DNA of 62,675 bases from an uncultured Alistipes sp. GTDB lineage: Bacteria; Bacteroidota; Bacteroidia; Bacteroidales; Rikenellaceae. The stretch covers positions 1 through 62,675 of the forward strand of contig CASDZK010000070.1 in the NCBI GenBank assembly GCA_949286165.1, read 5' to 3'. Positions 1 through 8,596 of the stretch are shown in pieces. A model generated the notes under the pieces. The model ran no database searches, had not been told where the DNA came from, and saw nothing but the letters and a program-made list of their open reading frames with translations. The position numbers were made by a program, and so were the translations under genes. The stretch's first letter is position 1. Every line of letters begins with the position of its first letter.

Positions 1-71
1 AAAAAAAATAAAATTTTCCTTTTTTCACACGAAAACGGGCGAAAACACCCTCCGGTCGCACTCTTTCCGAA

Positions 72-216
72 CCGGACAAAAACAAGACGGGGCAACTGAA
101 CCGTTACCCCGTCTCTTACCTAAAAAATTACTCTAAAAAACTTTACTTTTACCGAGCCTTCACAGGAGCGGCAATGATGAAATGTATTTATGACCCATGA
201 TGGGCCTGGAATATGA
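72..216 (-). ncRNA. Predicted small RNA, copy 1 of tandem pair
   Basis: It has the same plan as copy 2: -7 box TATATTTG (223-230), short hairpin (192-206), core hairpin (151-175) and a 12-pair terminator (85-114) followed by a T-rich run. Relative to copy 2, the terminator stem changes C-G to U-G and G-U to A-U, the core hairpin changes one G-C to G-U, and the 5' hairpin changes A-U to G-U. All remain pairs on the minus strand but become mismatches on the plus strand. This is direct evidence for strand and for a folded RNA. Function is unknown. Confidence 0.65.
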
Positions 217-334
217 TAGAGACAAATATACGATTTTTTTTACAATAAACATCATTTCCCGCAAAAAAAAATAAAATTTTCCTTTTTTCACACGAAAACG
301 GGCGAAAACACCCTCCGGTCGCACTCTTTCCGAA

Positions 335-479
335 CCGGACAAAAACAAGACGGGGCAACTGAACCGTCGCCCCGTCTCTTACATGAAAAAGTTGCATTAA
401 AAAGCCTTATTTTGCCGAGCCTTCACAGGAGCGGCAATGAGGAGGTGTATTCATGACCCAGGACGGGTCTGGAATATGA
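335..479 (-). ncRNA. Predicted small RNA, copy 2 of tandem pair
   Basis: The minus strand carries a -7 box TATATTTG (486-493), a short hairpin GACCC/GGGTC (455-469), a core hairpin TTGCCG/CGGCAA (412-437) and a terminator at 348-377 whose stem starts AGACGGGG and has 12 pairs, followed by a T-rich run down to about 335. Predicted length is about 145 nt. No ORF explains it. Differences from copy 1 keep all three stems paired only if the minus strand is the transcript. I cannot assign a known RNA family. Ends are estimates. Confidence 0.65.
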
Positions 480-709
480 TAGAGACAAATATACAATTTT
501 TTTACAATAAACATCATTTCCCGCAAAAAAAAAAAATAAAATTTTTCTTTTTTCACACGAAAACGGATGAAAACGCCGGGCCTGACGAAACAGACCTCTT
601 TACGTCAAGACGGTTGCGGTTTTTCCTTCCCCCTCCCGAACGACGCCGAACGATTTCCTCCGTTTTCACGTTTCCCTGTCCTAAAGATTCGGATACAGGC
701 GGATATTTT

Positions 710-2611
710 TTATTCGGTCATCGAATCGCAGGGCCATACCTTTATGCGGTTAGCAGAGGGCAATTCCTCCACAGGTCCGGCAATCGGGGAATCGGCAGAA
801 CGGCTTTTCCCGAAATAATCCGTAGTCAGTCGAAAAGCCGTTCCGTCCGGATTTTCATACGGATAACCGCTCAGTTTCGCAACACCGAGATCCGCAGCTC
901 CAATCGGCCGGACCTTATAATCGCCCAATTCCTGCAAATTCACATCCGCCACCAGATAAACGGTATCCTGCGTTTCCTCCACTCTCAGACCCGGATCGAC
1001 TTCCAACACCCAACCCTGTTCTTTGCCCGTCATCGGCATGGCTCCGTTGCAGAAAAGGTTTCCGGCCGCATAGATCGGCCACTTGGACTTATCGAACATT
1101 ACCAGTCCGCATTTATCCCGATTATTTTTTCCTGCAATGAAAATATTATTGTAAAAGCGATGGTCGCCTTCCGTAATCGTACGAAAACCTTTTATGTCCG
1201 TCGAATGACTCAAATGATACGGGACATAACGCGAATCGTCCATACGACGGATTTCCCCGGAAATGACGTTGTGCAGAAACGCGCCTCCGTCCGTATTTTC
1301 CTGAATCGAACGATGGGACAAGAGAATATTGTTATCCACAATATAAGGGCCGTGATCCACCTCAAAAAACAAATCCTGTGCAAGATTGTCGTAAATCAGG
1401 TTCGAGGAAACACGCGCTCCCTGAGCCATCCAGTCCAACCAGATTCCAAAATTGCCCGAACGATGGATCCGATTGTGATGAATATGGACATCGATAGCCC
1501 CATGCAACTTAATCCCGGCCATTTCGGCTCCCCCGAACTGCTGTTTAACCAAAATATTGTAGATATGGTTTCCGTAGATTTCGCTGAACGCGGCGCCCAT
1601 ACTTCCGCAAATGCCCGTTTGCTCGCAATCCGAAATCACATTGTTCCGTACGATATGGGAACCGATATTGTCCTTATCCCACCCTTTCCGAAGGGTATTG
1701 AAAATTACCTCTATATAATGCAACGTTCCGTCCAACCGCTTGTCGTTACACTCCAGATTGTGTCCGCTGCTGCGTTCCTTGCCCAGAGTAATGCCGTTCG
1801 CCCGGGAATTTTTAATCACATTGTCCTCGATGATCCACCCCTTGCTCCAGTGCGTTGCCACCATGCCCACCTGTTCGGCCGTAGGCGCAGCCCACTGCGT
1901 CGCCGCCTGGCTGATGCGGAAACCCCGAATCGTAATGTAATCCAACCCTTCCCGCGTAGGATAAAAACAGGTAGGACGAACCGTTACCTCTACCGTTTCC
2001 TCATTAGGATCGACCGTGCCGAAATTCGCATAAATCGTGGTGTTCTCAGCGGTCACTTCGGCAAACCAGACGTTCGTACACCCCTCCGGATCACGAAGCG
2101 TCCGAAGCGTATCCGGTTCAAAGACCTTATCTAAAGCGAACGCCTCGTACAATGAAACATCGTTCAGATATACGTCCGCCGTATGATGCACCTTGTCCGA
2201 CCAGAACCAGTCGCCGTAAAGACGGTCGTTAAACGGATTATAATTGCCGAAGAACGTATTGGGAAGCACAACCTGCCAAACGCCTTTTCCCCGTTTGTCC
2301 CGTTTCCATCCCGTTACCGTTTCGGATCCCTTGATTTCGACCTGCTCTCCCGGAGCCGCCCTATACAGGATGCGTTTGTCATTGCTTTCCCCGCCATTCA
2401 GCGGATCCACCCATTCGCGGTAAGTGCCCTGATGTACAGTGACCGTATCGCCCGGCAAAGCCAATTGCGCCGCACGGTTAATCGTTCTCAAAGGCGTATC
2501 GTAACAACCGTCGGCAGCATCGTTCCCGTTCGGAAAAACATGATACTCTCTCGCCCATACACTGCTTACCGACATCCACAGCAAGCAACCTAACAAAATC
2601 GTCCGTTTCAT
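710..2611 (-). CDS. Secreted right-handed beta-helix protein (pectate-lyase-like fold)
   Basis: This is a 633-residue protein with a signal peptide ending at about residue 20 (VSSVWA). Residues about 23-65 hold a YHVFPNGNDAADG start and a PLRTINRAAQLALPGDTV segment, typical of the first coil of a pectate-lyase-like beta-helix. From about 215 to 560 many short N-rich coils follow (DNVIKNSRANGITLG, RNNVISDCEQTGI). Such proteins are polysaccharide lyases or glycosidases acting in the periplasm or at the surface; no catalytic set is recognisable here, so the substrate is open. The ATG sits directly beside a short AGATAAT repeat. The nearest downstream elements are the tandem small RNA genes. The large open frame on the opposite strand is a shadow. 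Confidence 0.85.
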   Translation of the reverse strand: MKRTILLGCLLWMSVSSVWAREYHVFPNGNDAADGCYDTPLRTINRAAQLALPGDTVTVHQGTYREWVDPLNGGESNDKRILYRAAPGEQVEIKGSETVTGWKRDKRGKGVWQVVLPNTFFGNYNPFNDRLYGDWFWSDKVHHTADVYLNDVSLYEAFALDKVFEPDTLRTLRDPEGCTNVWFAEVTAENTTIYANFGTVDPNEETVEVTVRPTCFYPTREGLDYITIRGFRISQAATQWAAPTAEQVGMVATHWSKGWIIEDNVIKNSRANGITLGKERSSGHNLECNDKRLDGTLHYIEVIFNTLRKGWDKDNIGSHIVRNNVISDCEQTGICGSMGAAFSEIYGNHIYNILVKQQFGGAEMAGIKLHGAIDVHIHHNRIHRSGNFGIWLDWMAQGARVSSNLIYDNLAQDLFFEVDHGPYIVDNNILLSHRSIQENTDGGAFLHNVISGEIRRMDDSRYVPYHLSHSTDIKGFRTITEGDHRFYNNIFIAGKNNRDKCGLVMFDKSKWPIYAAGNLFCNGAMPMTGKEQGWVLEVDPGLRVEETQDTVYLVADVNLQELGDYKVRPIGAADLGVAKLSGYPYENPDGTAFRLTTDYFGKSRSADSPIAGPVEELPSANRIKVWPCDSMTE

Positions 2612-2635
2612 AGATAATAGATAATAGATATAATA
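2612..2635. repeat. Short tandem repeat (AGATAAT) beside the start codon
   Basis: About three AGATAAT-like units lie immediately upstream of the beta-helix gene start. They fall in its 5' leader on the minus strand. Copy-number change here could alter translation, but that is only inference. Confidence 0.6.
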
Positions 2636-3381
2636 GAATTAAGTTATTCGTTACCCTTCCATATCCCCGGCAATCCGATATCCGCATTCAACGACAATCC
2701 GCCCGTAAACAGCCTCCGCCCCTCTCAACGGCAAAATCCGGCGATTCGGCTCAAAGGTTTCTCGTCGAAGTCGCGAATATGTTCAGGAAACCCGATATTG
2801 TTGCTAAAAACAACAAAAAACGAAAGTCCACGCGATTCCGATTTATCATCTCTATCGTCAATCCCCATTCGATATGAAATGCGAATATACCATTCTTTTT
2901 ACACTCATCAAAATAAATTCCCTGATTTTTCAAAAAGCGGAAAAACAGACAATCCGACAGCCGATTCATTCATCCGCCCCGCCTCTTTCAGCGATTGATG
3001 CCACCTCTTTCCTGCCGGGAAAGCCGCCCCGCCATATTTTCCGTAACAAATCCCGATTTTCAGGTATTGTGCCGACAGCATCGGCACACTAACTTCGCCA
3101 TGATTGAAACAGCCTGCAGAAACCGATGCAAACGTCTAAAAAACATCACGGGAAAGACATATCGAAAACGGCGGCGGCACGGTTCCGCACACGAGGACTC
3201 TCCGGAACGACCATGCGAAAGATAACGGAAACGACCGGCACAGTCCGAACGGTAGCTACGGCTACTGCGAAGGCTAAGAGCCGGCGGCCCGACGGTCGAA
3301 CCTTTCAGGCGATATTACGGAGAAGAGGGTACGGGCTTTCCGGACATGTTTTATGAAATGACACGAATAGAACGAGAAAAA
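2636..3381. other. Intergenic region before gpmA
   Basis: About 750 bp without a convincing gene. Short frames exist on both strands, but none has a recognisable product. The one clear signal is the promoter-like element with a palindrome at 3067-3097. The rest may be a long leader for gpmA or decayed sequence. Confidence 0.5.
3067..3097 (+). promoter_or_regulatory. Predicted gpmA promoter containing a palindrome
   Basis: TTG (3067-3069) is followed after 20 bp by TAACTTCG (3090-3097), close to the Bacteroidota consensus. The spacer is almost filled by a perfect inverted repeat, TGTGCCGA and TCGGCACA (3068-3075, 3081-3088), placed like an operator. It would give a leader of about 280 nt before gpmA. 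Confidence 0.45.
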
Positions 3382-4146
3382 ATGAAAAGAATCGTATTGT
3401 TGCGCCACGGAGAAAGCCTCTGGAACCGGGAGAACCGGTTTACCGGATGGGCGGACGTGGATTTGAGCGAACAGGGCATGGCAGAAGCACGTAAGGCCGG
3501 CGACGCCCTGAAAGCGGCCGGTTTTTCCTTCGGGGTCGCTTACACCTCTTACCTGAAAAGGGCGATAAAAACCCTGAACTGCGTACTCGACCGGTTAGAC
3601 GAAGCATGGATTCCCGTGCATAAGTCATGGCGGCTGAACGAAAAGCATTACGGGGCGCTTCAAGGGCTGAACAAGGCGGAAACGGCCGCCCGTTACGGCG
3701 AAGCACAGGTTTTGCTCTGGCGGAGAAGCTACGACGCGGCGCCGGCGCCCTTAGCGACGGGCGATGCGGCCAATCCCGCCGAAGCGGACCGTTACGCCCG
3801 GATTCCCGCGAACGAAAGGCCGCGGACGGAATCGCTGAAAGACACGGAAGAACGGGTGCTTCCCTATTGGAAATGCGAAATTTTCCCGACGCTGGCCATC
3901 GCCGACACGATACTGGTGGCGGCCCACGGCAACAGCCTCCGCGCCGTGGTCAAGCACCTGAAAGGCATCTCCGACACGGACATCGTAAAGGTAAATATCC
4001 CCACGGCGGTTCCTTACGTGTTCGAATTCAACGACGCGCTGGACCTGACCGGCGATTATTATCTGGGCAATCCGGAAGAGATACGGAAAAAGCAGGAGGC
4101 CGTCGCCCGGCAAGGACAGGCGAAACAGGTCGCCCGGCGGATTTAA
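3382..4146 (+). CDS. gpmA: 2,3-bisphosphoglycerate-dependent phosphoglycerate mutase
   Basis: This 254-residue cytosolic glycolytic enzyme interconverts 3- and 2-phosphoglycerate. The phosphohistidine motif VLLRHGES stands at residues 5-12, followed by [12 protein letters not shown], the substrate-loop motif [13 protein letters not shown] (about 88-100), and the second active-site histidine in [14 protein letters not shown] (about 185). Length matches the family. An in-frame ATG lies 36 bp upstream at 3346, but starting at [10 protein letters not shown] matches known proteins, so 3382 was chosen. It is monocistronic, followed by a convergent small RNA locus whose terminator hairpin begins about 50 bp after the stop codon. 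Confidence 0.96.
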   Translation: MKRIVLLRHGESLWNRENRFTGWADVDLSEQGMAEARKAGDALKAAGFSFGVAYTSYLKRAIKTLNCVLDRLDEAWIPVHKSWRLNEKHYGALQGLNKAETAARYGEAQVLLWRRSYDAAPAPLATGDAANPAEADRYARIPANERPRTESLKDTEERVLPYWKCEIFPTLAIADTILVAAHGNSLRAVVKHLKGISDTDIVKVNIPTAVPYVFEFNDALDLTGDYYLGNPEEIRKKQEAVARQGQAKQVARRI

Positions 4147-4187
4147 ACGGCTTTCCGCATGCGTACCGGATTCCGGTCCCGGTTTTG

Positions 4188-4371
4188 GAAAAAAAGGAGT
4201 GTTCCTGCGTGGAACACTCCTCACTTATGAAAACATTAACATTTAAAGATGTGGCTCTCCTTTTGGATGGATTGCCGTTGCCGGGCCTGTCACAGGAACG
4301 GCAAATACGTATTATGAAAAAACTGAAAATTGGCTGTTTTAAAACCTCGTTCCTATCTGAAAGAACGATTT
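4188..4371 (-). ncRNA. Predicted small RNA, paralogue of the tandem pair
   Basis: The minus strand holds a -7-like box TATTTTTA (4378-4385), a hairpin TCGTTC/GAACGA near 4347-4368, a core hairpin with arms TTGCCGTT and AACGGCAA (4272-4304), and a terminator stem GGAGTGTTCC/GGAACACTCC (4196-4220) followed by seven T. The core shares TTGCCG-TCCTGTGA-AGGC-CGGCAA with the two copies near the window start, in the same order and spacing. Flanking sequence is otherwise different, so this is a diverged relative, not a recent duplicate. It lies between gpmA and the GH78 gene. Confidence 0.6.
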
Positions 4372-4480
4372 ACGGAGTAAAAATAATCATTTTTTTCTCA
4401 AGTTGTTCTTTTTTCTGTAAAAAACATAAAAATAAACCGGATAACCGCCGATTCGGAAACTTCCTGTTCCGGATTTCCGG

Positions 4481-7222
4481 CTACCGTTCCGTCGTAAAAA
4501 CATACTCTCCCTGCCGCACCGCATATTCGGCATAACCGTCGCGAACACCCCGGAAAACCGTATGCTTTCCGCCGCGTCCACCGGCCGAGGCGGAAACCGC
4601 GACCCTCCTCCCTTCCGGAACCGGAACGAAAACCGTAGCGGAAGCGCCCACGGGAACCCTTACCGTCATCGTGAACCGGTCCTGCGTACGGCTCCATTCG
4701 ACCGCTGCCTCTCCGTAGGGCGTCAGTTTAGAATAGCGGGCTTCCGTAACGTCCCCCGCCGGCTGGGGACGAAACACGATATGCCCGTACCCCGGACAGG
4801 CAGAATCGGTCCGCATGCCCGCCAAATTGCGGCAGAACCATGTCAGGCCCCCGCCGAACATCGGATGATTGCGGGAATTGTTGCCGTCCCACTGCTCCCA
4901 GGTAGTCGTCGCCCCCCGGGCGATCCAGTGGCCGAAACTCGGAAAGTCCCGTTTGTTCAGGATTTCGAACGCCAGTTCGTTCAATCCGTTTTCGGCCAGC
5001 ACCTCGAAAAGGAAACGGGTTCCGAAGATTCCCGTATCCAAATGCCCTCCGGCAGCCAGAATATCCCGTTTCAGCGAAGCGATTACCCGGGCGCGACAGG
5101 CTTCCGGAACCCCCATCCTCAACGCAAAGACATTGCCTCCGAAACGGCCGTAACTCCCCGTCGCCGGATCGTAAAACCGTTTATGGAAGGCCTCCGCGGT
5201 ACGGGCCGCCCGGGCGGCATACGACCGGGCCTCCTCCGCACGCCCCAACGCTTCGGCCGCACGGGCCGTCAGATCGGTGCAGTACCACAAATAAAACGTA
5301 TGGACCAGCGATGCCGGCGGCAACTCGCCGGGAGGACACCAGTCGCCCAGATTCATCCACTCGTTTTCCGTCTTCATCCACATAACGCCTTCCGCATCCG
5401 TCCACCCCTGCATGAAACGGAGCTGCTCTTTCATCGCCTCGTAATTTTCCGCCAACAGGTCGATATCGCCGTAATTCAGATAGAACTCCCAGGGCATGAT
5501 GTTCATGGCGGCTCCCCAGGCCACTCCGCCACCGCAGCCGGGTTGCCAGGGCGCACCGTTGGGAACGTAGCCCGTTTCGGGGAGCTGCGCCCCCCGGATA
5601 TCGCCGATCCACTTGCGGTAGAAGGCGGCGGCGTCCAGATGATGCATGACCGTGGCGCAGGCCACCTGTCCGTCGCCCGTATAGGCCGAACGTTCGCGGT
5701 GGGGGCAGTCGCTGGCGATTCCGCCGTGCATATTGTCGGTCTGGCTGCGCAGCCAGATGCGATGGATGGTATTGAACAGTTCGTTGGAGCAGGAGAAACG
5801 GCCCGTAACGGGCGCATCCGTATAGACGGCTTCGGCGGTCAGCCGGTCGGGCGTCAGTTCGCCGGGCCAGCCGACAAGTTCGACTTCGCGGAAGACGAAC
5901 CACGTAAAGCGGGCATGGTACGACTCCGCTCCCTCCCCCTTCATCGTATAGCTGTTGGAGCCGACAGGCGACTCGCAAAGGTAACGGATATCGATACGCC
6001 GGCCCGCTTCGCCGCGGAGACCGTGCAGGTGGAGCCACCCGGAAATCTCCTGACCGAAATCGACCCGGTAATGCCCTTCGCCCAGTTTGTCGATGCGGAC
6101 CGGCTTCAGCCGTTCCATGACCCGGTCGGGCGGCGCCTGCTGGGCGACGAGCCGTCCTTCCGGCGCCTGCCGCAGCACGGCGGAACGCCATGCCGAATCG
6201 TCGAAGCCGGGTGCGTTCCAGCCCGGTTGTTCCCGGCGGGCGTCGTAATGTTCCCCGCCGTAGATCATATCCGAGACAATGGCGCTTTCGGCCGCCTTCC
6301 ATGAGACATCGCTGGCAACAATCTCTTCCGTACCGTCGGCATAGACGAGGTGCAGCTCTCCGAGAAAACGGGGAGAACCGTAAGCCATCGTCCAATGGCT
6401 CAACGCATTGTAAAACCCGTTGCCGAGGATGGCCCCCAACACGTTTTCGCCCGGGCGGATGCGGTCGGTCACGTCATAGCCGACATACATCACGCGGTAT
6501 TCCCGGAAACGGTCCTCGACGGGAATCCCCCGTTTTTCGAGTCCGGGCCGCTTGCCGTAATTGGTCTGGTTGGGAACGAGGCAATCGTCGCCCACCTTCG
6601 CTCCGTTCAGATACAACTCGAAATACCCCAATCCCGTTCCGTAGAACCGGGCGGAAACCACCTCCTTATGCACGGCAAAGGATTTACGCAGCAACGGTGC
6701 GGGAGGAGGCGTCGTACCGCCCGAGGCCTCCAGCGAACGGTCGTCCTGCCACGGAGCGCCGATCCAGCGGCCCCGCCACTCGCCGGGCGTCAATATCCCC
6801 ATGCCCCAACGGGCGGGAGCGCTCCACGCCGAAACCCGGCCCCGGCCGTCCCACACCCGGACGCGCCACCAGCACACCTGCCGGGAACGTAAAGGTTTTC
6901 CCCCGTATTCGACGCGGAGGGTGCGGGCATCCTTCACTTTCCGGCTGTCCCACAAATCGGGCGCACCGTCCAGCAGAGCCGCCTCGGAAGAGGCGACCTG
7001 AATCTGCCAGGCGCTCCGTTCCGCCCCGCAGATTCCCTCGGCGGGCGTATCGATCCACGACAAGCGGGGACGCAGGACATCCACGGCCTCCGGATTTTTC
7101 AGATATTCACAAACGAGCCGTTCGGGCCGGATATCGGCGGAACGTCGCGCGAAAGCCGCCGTACACGAAAACAGCAGGAACGGCAGGAGCGCGCATCGAA
7201 GGAAAGAAAGAATCGTTTTCAT
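4481..7222 (-). CDS. Exported alpha-L-rhamnosidase, GH78
   Basis: This 913-residue enzyme releases terminal alpha-L-rhamnose from glycans or glycosides. A signal peptide covers about residues 1-25. The N-terminal fibronectin-like domain begins RPERLVCEYLKNPEAVD, then come the bacterial rhamnosidase N domain, the concanavalin-like domain and the (alpha/alpha)6 barrel. The catalytic-acid motif SDCPHRERSAYTGDGQ lies near residue 505 and the ENEWMNLGDW motif near 620. The C-terminal beta-sandwich is complete. No SusC/D pair is adjacent; the gene appears monocistronic. A TACTTTTA box about 140 bp upstream (minus strand, 7365-7372) could be its promoter. Confidence 0.95.
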   Translation of the reverse strand: MKTILSFLRCALLPFLLFSCTAAFARRSADIRPERLVCEYLKNPEAVDVLRPRLSWIDTPAEGICGAERSAWQIQVASSEAALLDGAPDLWDSRKVKDARTLRVEYGGKPLRSRQVCWWRVRVWDGRGRVSAWSAPARWGMGILTPGEWRGRWIGAPWQDDRSLEASGGTTPPPAPLLRKSFAVHKEVVSARFYGTGLGYFELYLNGAKVGDDCLVPNQTNYGKRPGLEKRGIPVEDRFREYRVMYVGYDVTDRIRPGENVLGAILGNGFYNALSHWTMAYGSPRFLGELHLVYADGTEEIVASDVSWKAAESAIVSDMIYGGEHYDARREQPGWNAPGFDDSAWRSAVLRQAPEGRLVAQQAPPDRVMERLKPVRIDKLGEGHYRVDFGQEISGWLHLHGLRGEAGRRIDIRYLCESPVGSNSYTMKGEGAESYHARFTWFVFREVELVGWPGELTPDRLTAEAVYTDAPVTGRFSCSNELFNTIHRIWLRSQTDNMHGGIASDCPHRERSAYTGDGQVACATVMHHLDAAAFYRKWIGDIRGAQLPETGYVPNGAPWQPGCGGGVAWGAAMNIMPWEFYLNYGDIDLLAENYEAMKEQLRFMQGWTDAEGVMWMKTENEWMNLGDWCPPGELPPASLVHTFYLWYCTDLTARAAEALGRAEEARSYAARAARTAEAFHKRFYDPATGSYGRFGGNVFALRMGVPEACRARVIASLKRDILAAGGHLDTGIFGTRFLFEVLAENGLNELAFEILNKRDFPSFGHWIARGATTTWEQWDGNNSRNHPMFGGGLTWFCRNLAGMRTDSACPGYGHIVFRPQPAGDVTEARYSKLTPYGEAAVEWSRTQDRFTMTVRVPVGASATVFVPVPEGRRVAVSASAGGRGGKHTVFRGVRDGYAEYAVRQGEYVFTTER

Positions 7223-7444
7223 CGGTTTTCAGGTTAGTCGGAAGGCATGCGGCATTCCGCATTTTTACAAAAATAATTTTTTACGCCGGATTTTCATCCG
7301 TTTACTACAAAAAAAACTATTTTTCCATAGGAAGTACGAAAATTTATCCGTAAATTGCAACGGAATAAAAGTATCGCATACGATTTCCTCCGACACAACG
7401 GATGACCGACCGTTCCGATCGCCGAAGCGGAAAACGGGCGACAG

Positions 7445-7576
7445 ATGTTTCACTGTTCAAAATGCCGAGCCATGTTCATGCTGGGATTCGGGGAAATCAT
7501 CCTCGCACTTTTCGCACTGGGAGTAACGGCCTTCGTTATTTTCATCATCGTAAAACTATTGAAACGCCCCCGGTAA
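7445..7576 (+). CDS. Small membrane protein with an N-terminal CxxC
   Basis: This is a 43-residue frame. It begins MFHCSKCRAMFM, with a CxxC pair at residues 4-7, then one hydrophobic helix of about 22 residues (IILALFALGVTAFVIFIIV), ending in a basic tail KLLKRPR. The plan suggests a single-pass inner-membrane protein. ATG codons at 7472 and 7478 would remove the CxxC, so the start is uncertain. It lies divergent from GH78 and ends shortly before a strong hairpin. No family is recognised. Confidence 0.45.
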   Translation: MFHCSKCRAMFMLGFGEIILALFALGVTAFVIFIIVKLLKRPR

Positions 7577-7648
7577 CCGTATCTTTTGGAAATCGGATGC
7601 CGATTTCCGCCGAAACGCAGAACACGCCCCCGGGTCTATGAAAAACGG

Positions 7649-7697
7649 AGAAGTTGTCCGAAAAGCCTTGCAGACAAGGACTTTTCGGACAACTTCT
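7649..7697. terminator. Bidirectional hairpin terminator
   Basis: A 17-bp perfect stem (AGAAGTTGTCCGAAAAG and its complement) is topped by a second stem CCTTG/CAAGG. It sits between the convergent small membrane gene and rubrerythrin. The right half resembles the elements at 29783 and 41271, so it may belong to a dispersed repeat family. Confidence 0.7.
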
Positions 7698-7728
7698 TTC
7701 AGGCATGCCAGAGCCTTAACCTTATATT

Positions 7729-8307
7729 CTAATAGTTCGTCTTCATAGGTTCGAAAAACGCCTTCGGGTGGGCGCAGGAAGGACACATTTCGGGCGCTTC
7801 CTTGCCGGTATGTACATAACCGCAGTTACGGCACTGCCATTTGATCTCTTCGTCGCGTTTGAAAACACCGTCCGCTTCCACCCGTTCCAACAGCTTGCGA
7901 TAGCGGGTTTCGTGTTCCGCTTCCACCGTAGCGATAGCGCGGAATACGGCCGCGATCTGGGGGAAGCCCTCTTTAGCCGCCACCTCTGCGAAAGCGGGAT
8001 AAAGTTCGGACCACTCCTCGTTTTCGCCTTCGGCGGCCGCCCGCAGGTTCTCAGCCGTAGTGCCCAACACGCCGGCAGGGAAAGTAGCGGTAATTTCGGT
8101 CATGCCGCCTTCGAGAAACTTAAAGAAACGTTTGGCATGTTCTTTTTCCTGTTCGGCCGTTTCCAAAAACACGCCAGCGATCTGTTCATAGCCTTCTTTC
8201 TTCGCAATGCTCGCGAAAAAAGTATAACGGTTGCGCGCCTGAGATTCTCCGGCGAACGACTGCAACAAATTCTTTTCGGTCTGGGTTCCTTTTACGCTCT
8301 TTGACAT
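7729..8307 (-). CDS. rbr: Rubrerythrin
   Basis: This 192-residue cytosolic diiron peroxidase reduces hydrogen peroxide in anaerobes. The ferritin-like four-helix domain (about 1-145) shows the ligand glutamates in RNRYTFFAS, QEKEHAKRFFKFLEGG and VEAEHETRYRKLL. The C-terminal rubredoxin-like domain has WQCRNCGYVHTG and EMCPSCAHPKAFFEP, giving the two CxxC iron ligands. Length matches the family. Directly upstream lie a TATATTTG box and a strong palindrome, which fits oxidative-stress control. It is monocistronic, ending at the hairpin shared with the small membrane gene. Confidence 0.97.
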   Translation of the reverse strand: MSKSVKGTQTEKNLLQSFAGESQARNRYTFFASIAKKEGYEQIAGVFLETAEQEKEHAKRFFKFLEGGMTEITATFPAGVLGTTAENLRAAAEGENEEWSELYPAFAEVAAKEGFPQIAAVFRAIATVEAEHETRYRKLLERVEADGVFKRDEEIKWQCRNCGYVHTGKEAPEMCPSCAHPKAFFEPMKTNY

Positions 8308-8437
8308 AACATTAAGATTTTAGAATTAAATCCGCTCCGCCGGCGAAAGTTTCCGGTATCGGAAAACGCGTTCCGTCTTCCCTCTCGGATAATCCGCACA
8401 CCGTACTATCGGATATGAATCGATTTTATTTTCCATA

Positions 8438-8486
8438 CAAATATACGAATAAAAAACAATCAATACCTAAAAACAGGTATTGATTG
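8438..8486 (-). promoter_or_regulatory. Rubrerythrin promoter with adjacent palindrome
   Basis: The minus-strand TATATTTG box lies at 8438-8445. Eleven bp upstream is a perfect 12-bp inverted repeat, CAATCAATACCT and AGGTATTGATTG (8457-8468, 8475-8486), over the -33 region. The position suits a repressor or activator site. Alternatively it is a stray hairpin; no gene ends into it. Confidence 0.55.
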
Positions 8487-8596
8487 TTTCGATATTTCTA
8501 TAGCCGAACTTTATGAACGCAAGGCGGAACAGACGGGCAGGCCGTAGTCGGGCAGGCACGGTTCCCGAAAACCGGACCGTGTCCGGCACCTCCCGG

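Larger units (their letters stand above)
1..575. repeat. Tandem duplication, unit about 264 bp
   Basis: The stretch from the window start to about 263 is repeated from about 264 to 528, and the opening of a third copy (A-run, then the motif ending cacacgaaaacgg) follows to about 575. The poly-A/TAAAATTTT marker recurs at 9, 272 and 537. Each unit contains one small RNA gene read on the minus strand (described separately). The first copy may continue beyond the window edge. Confidence 0.9.

Noticed and set aside
72..216. 6S RNA as identity of the small RNA family
   Set aside because: 6S RNA is one long hairpin with a central bubble; these have three separate short stems.
1..575. CRISPR array or insertion-sequence ends
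   Set aside because: There are only two long units of about 264 bp with internal RNA structure, no short repeat-spacer pattern and no transposase.
437..2134. Plus-strand open frame of 565 codons
   Set aside because: It is antisense to the beta-helix gene, has no domain, and arises from codon bias in GC-rich sequence.
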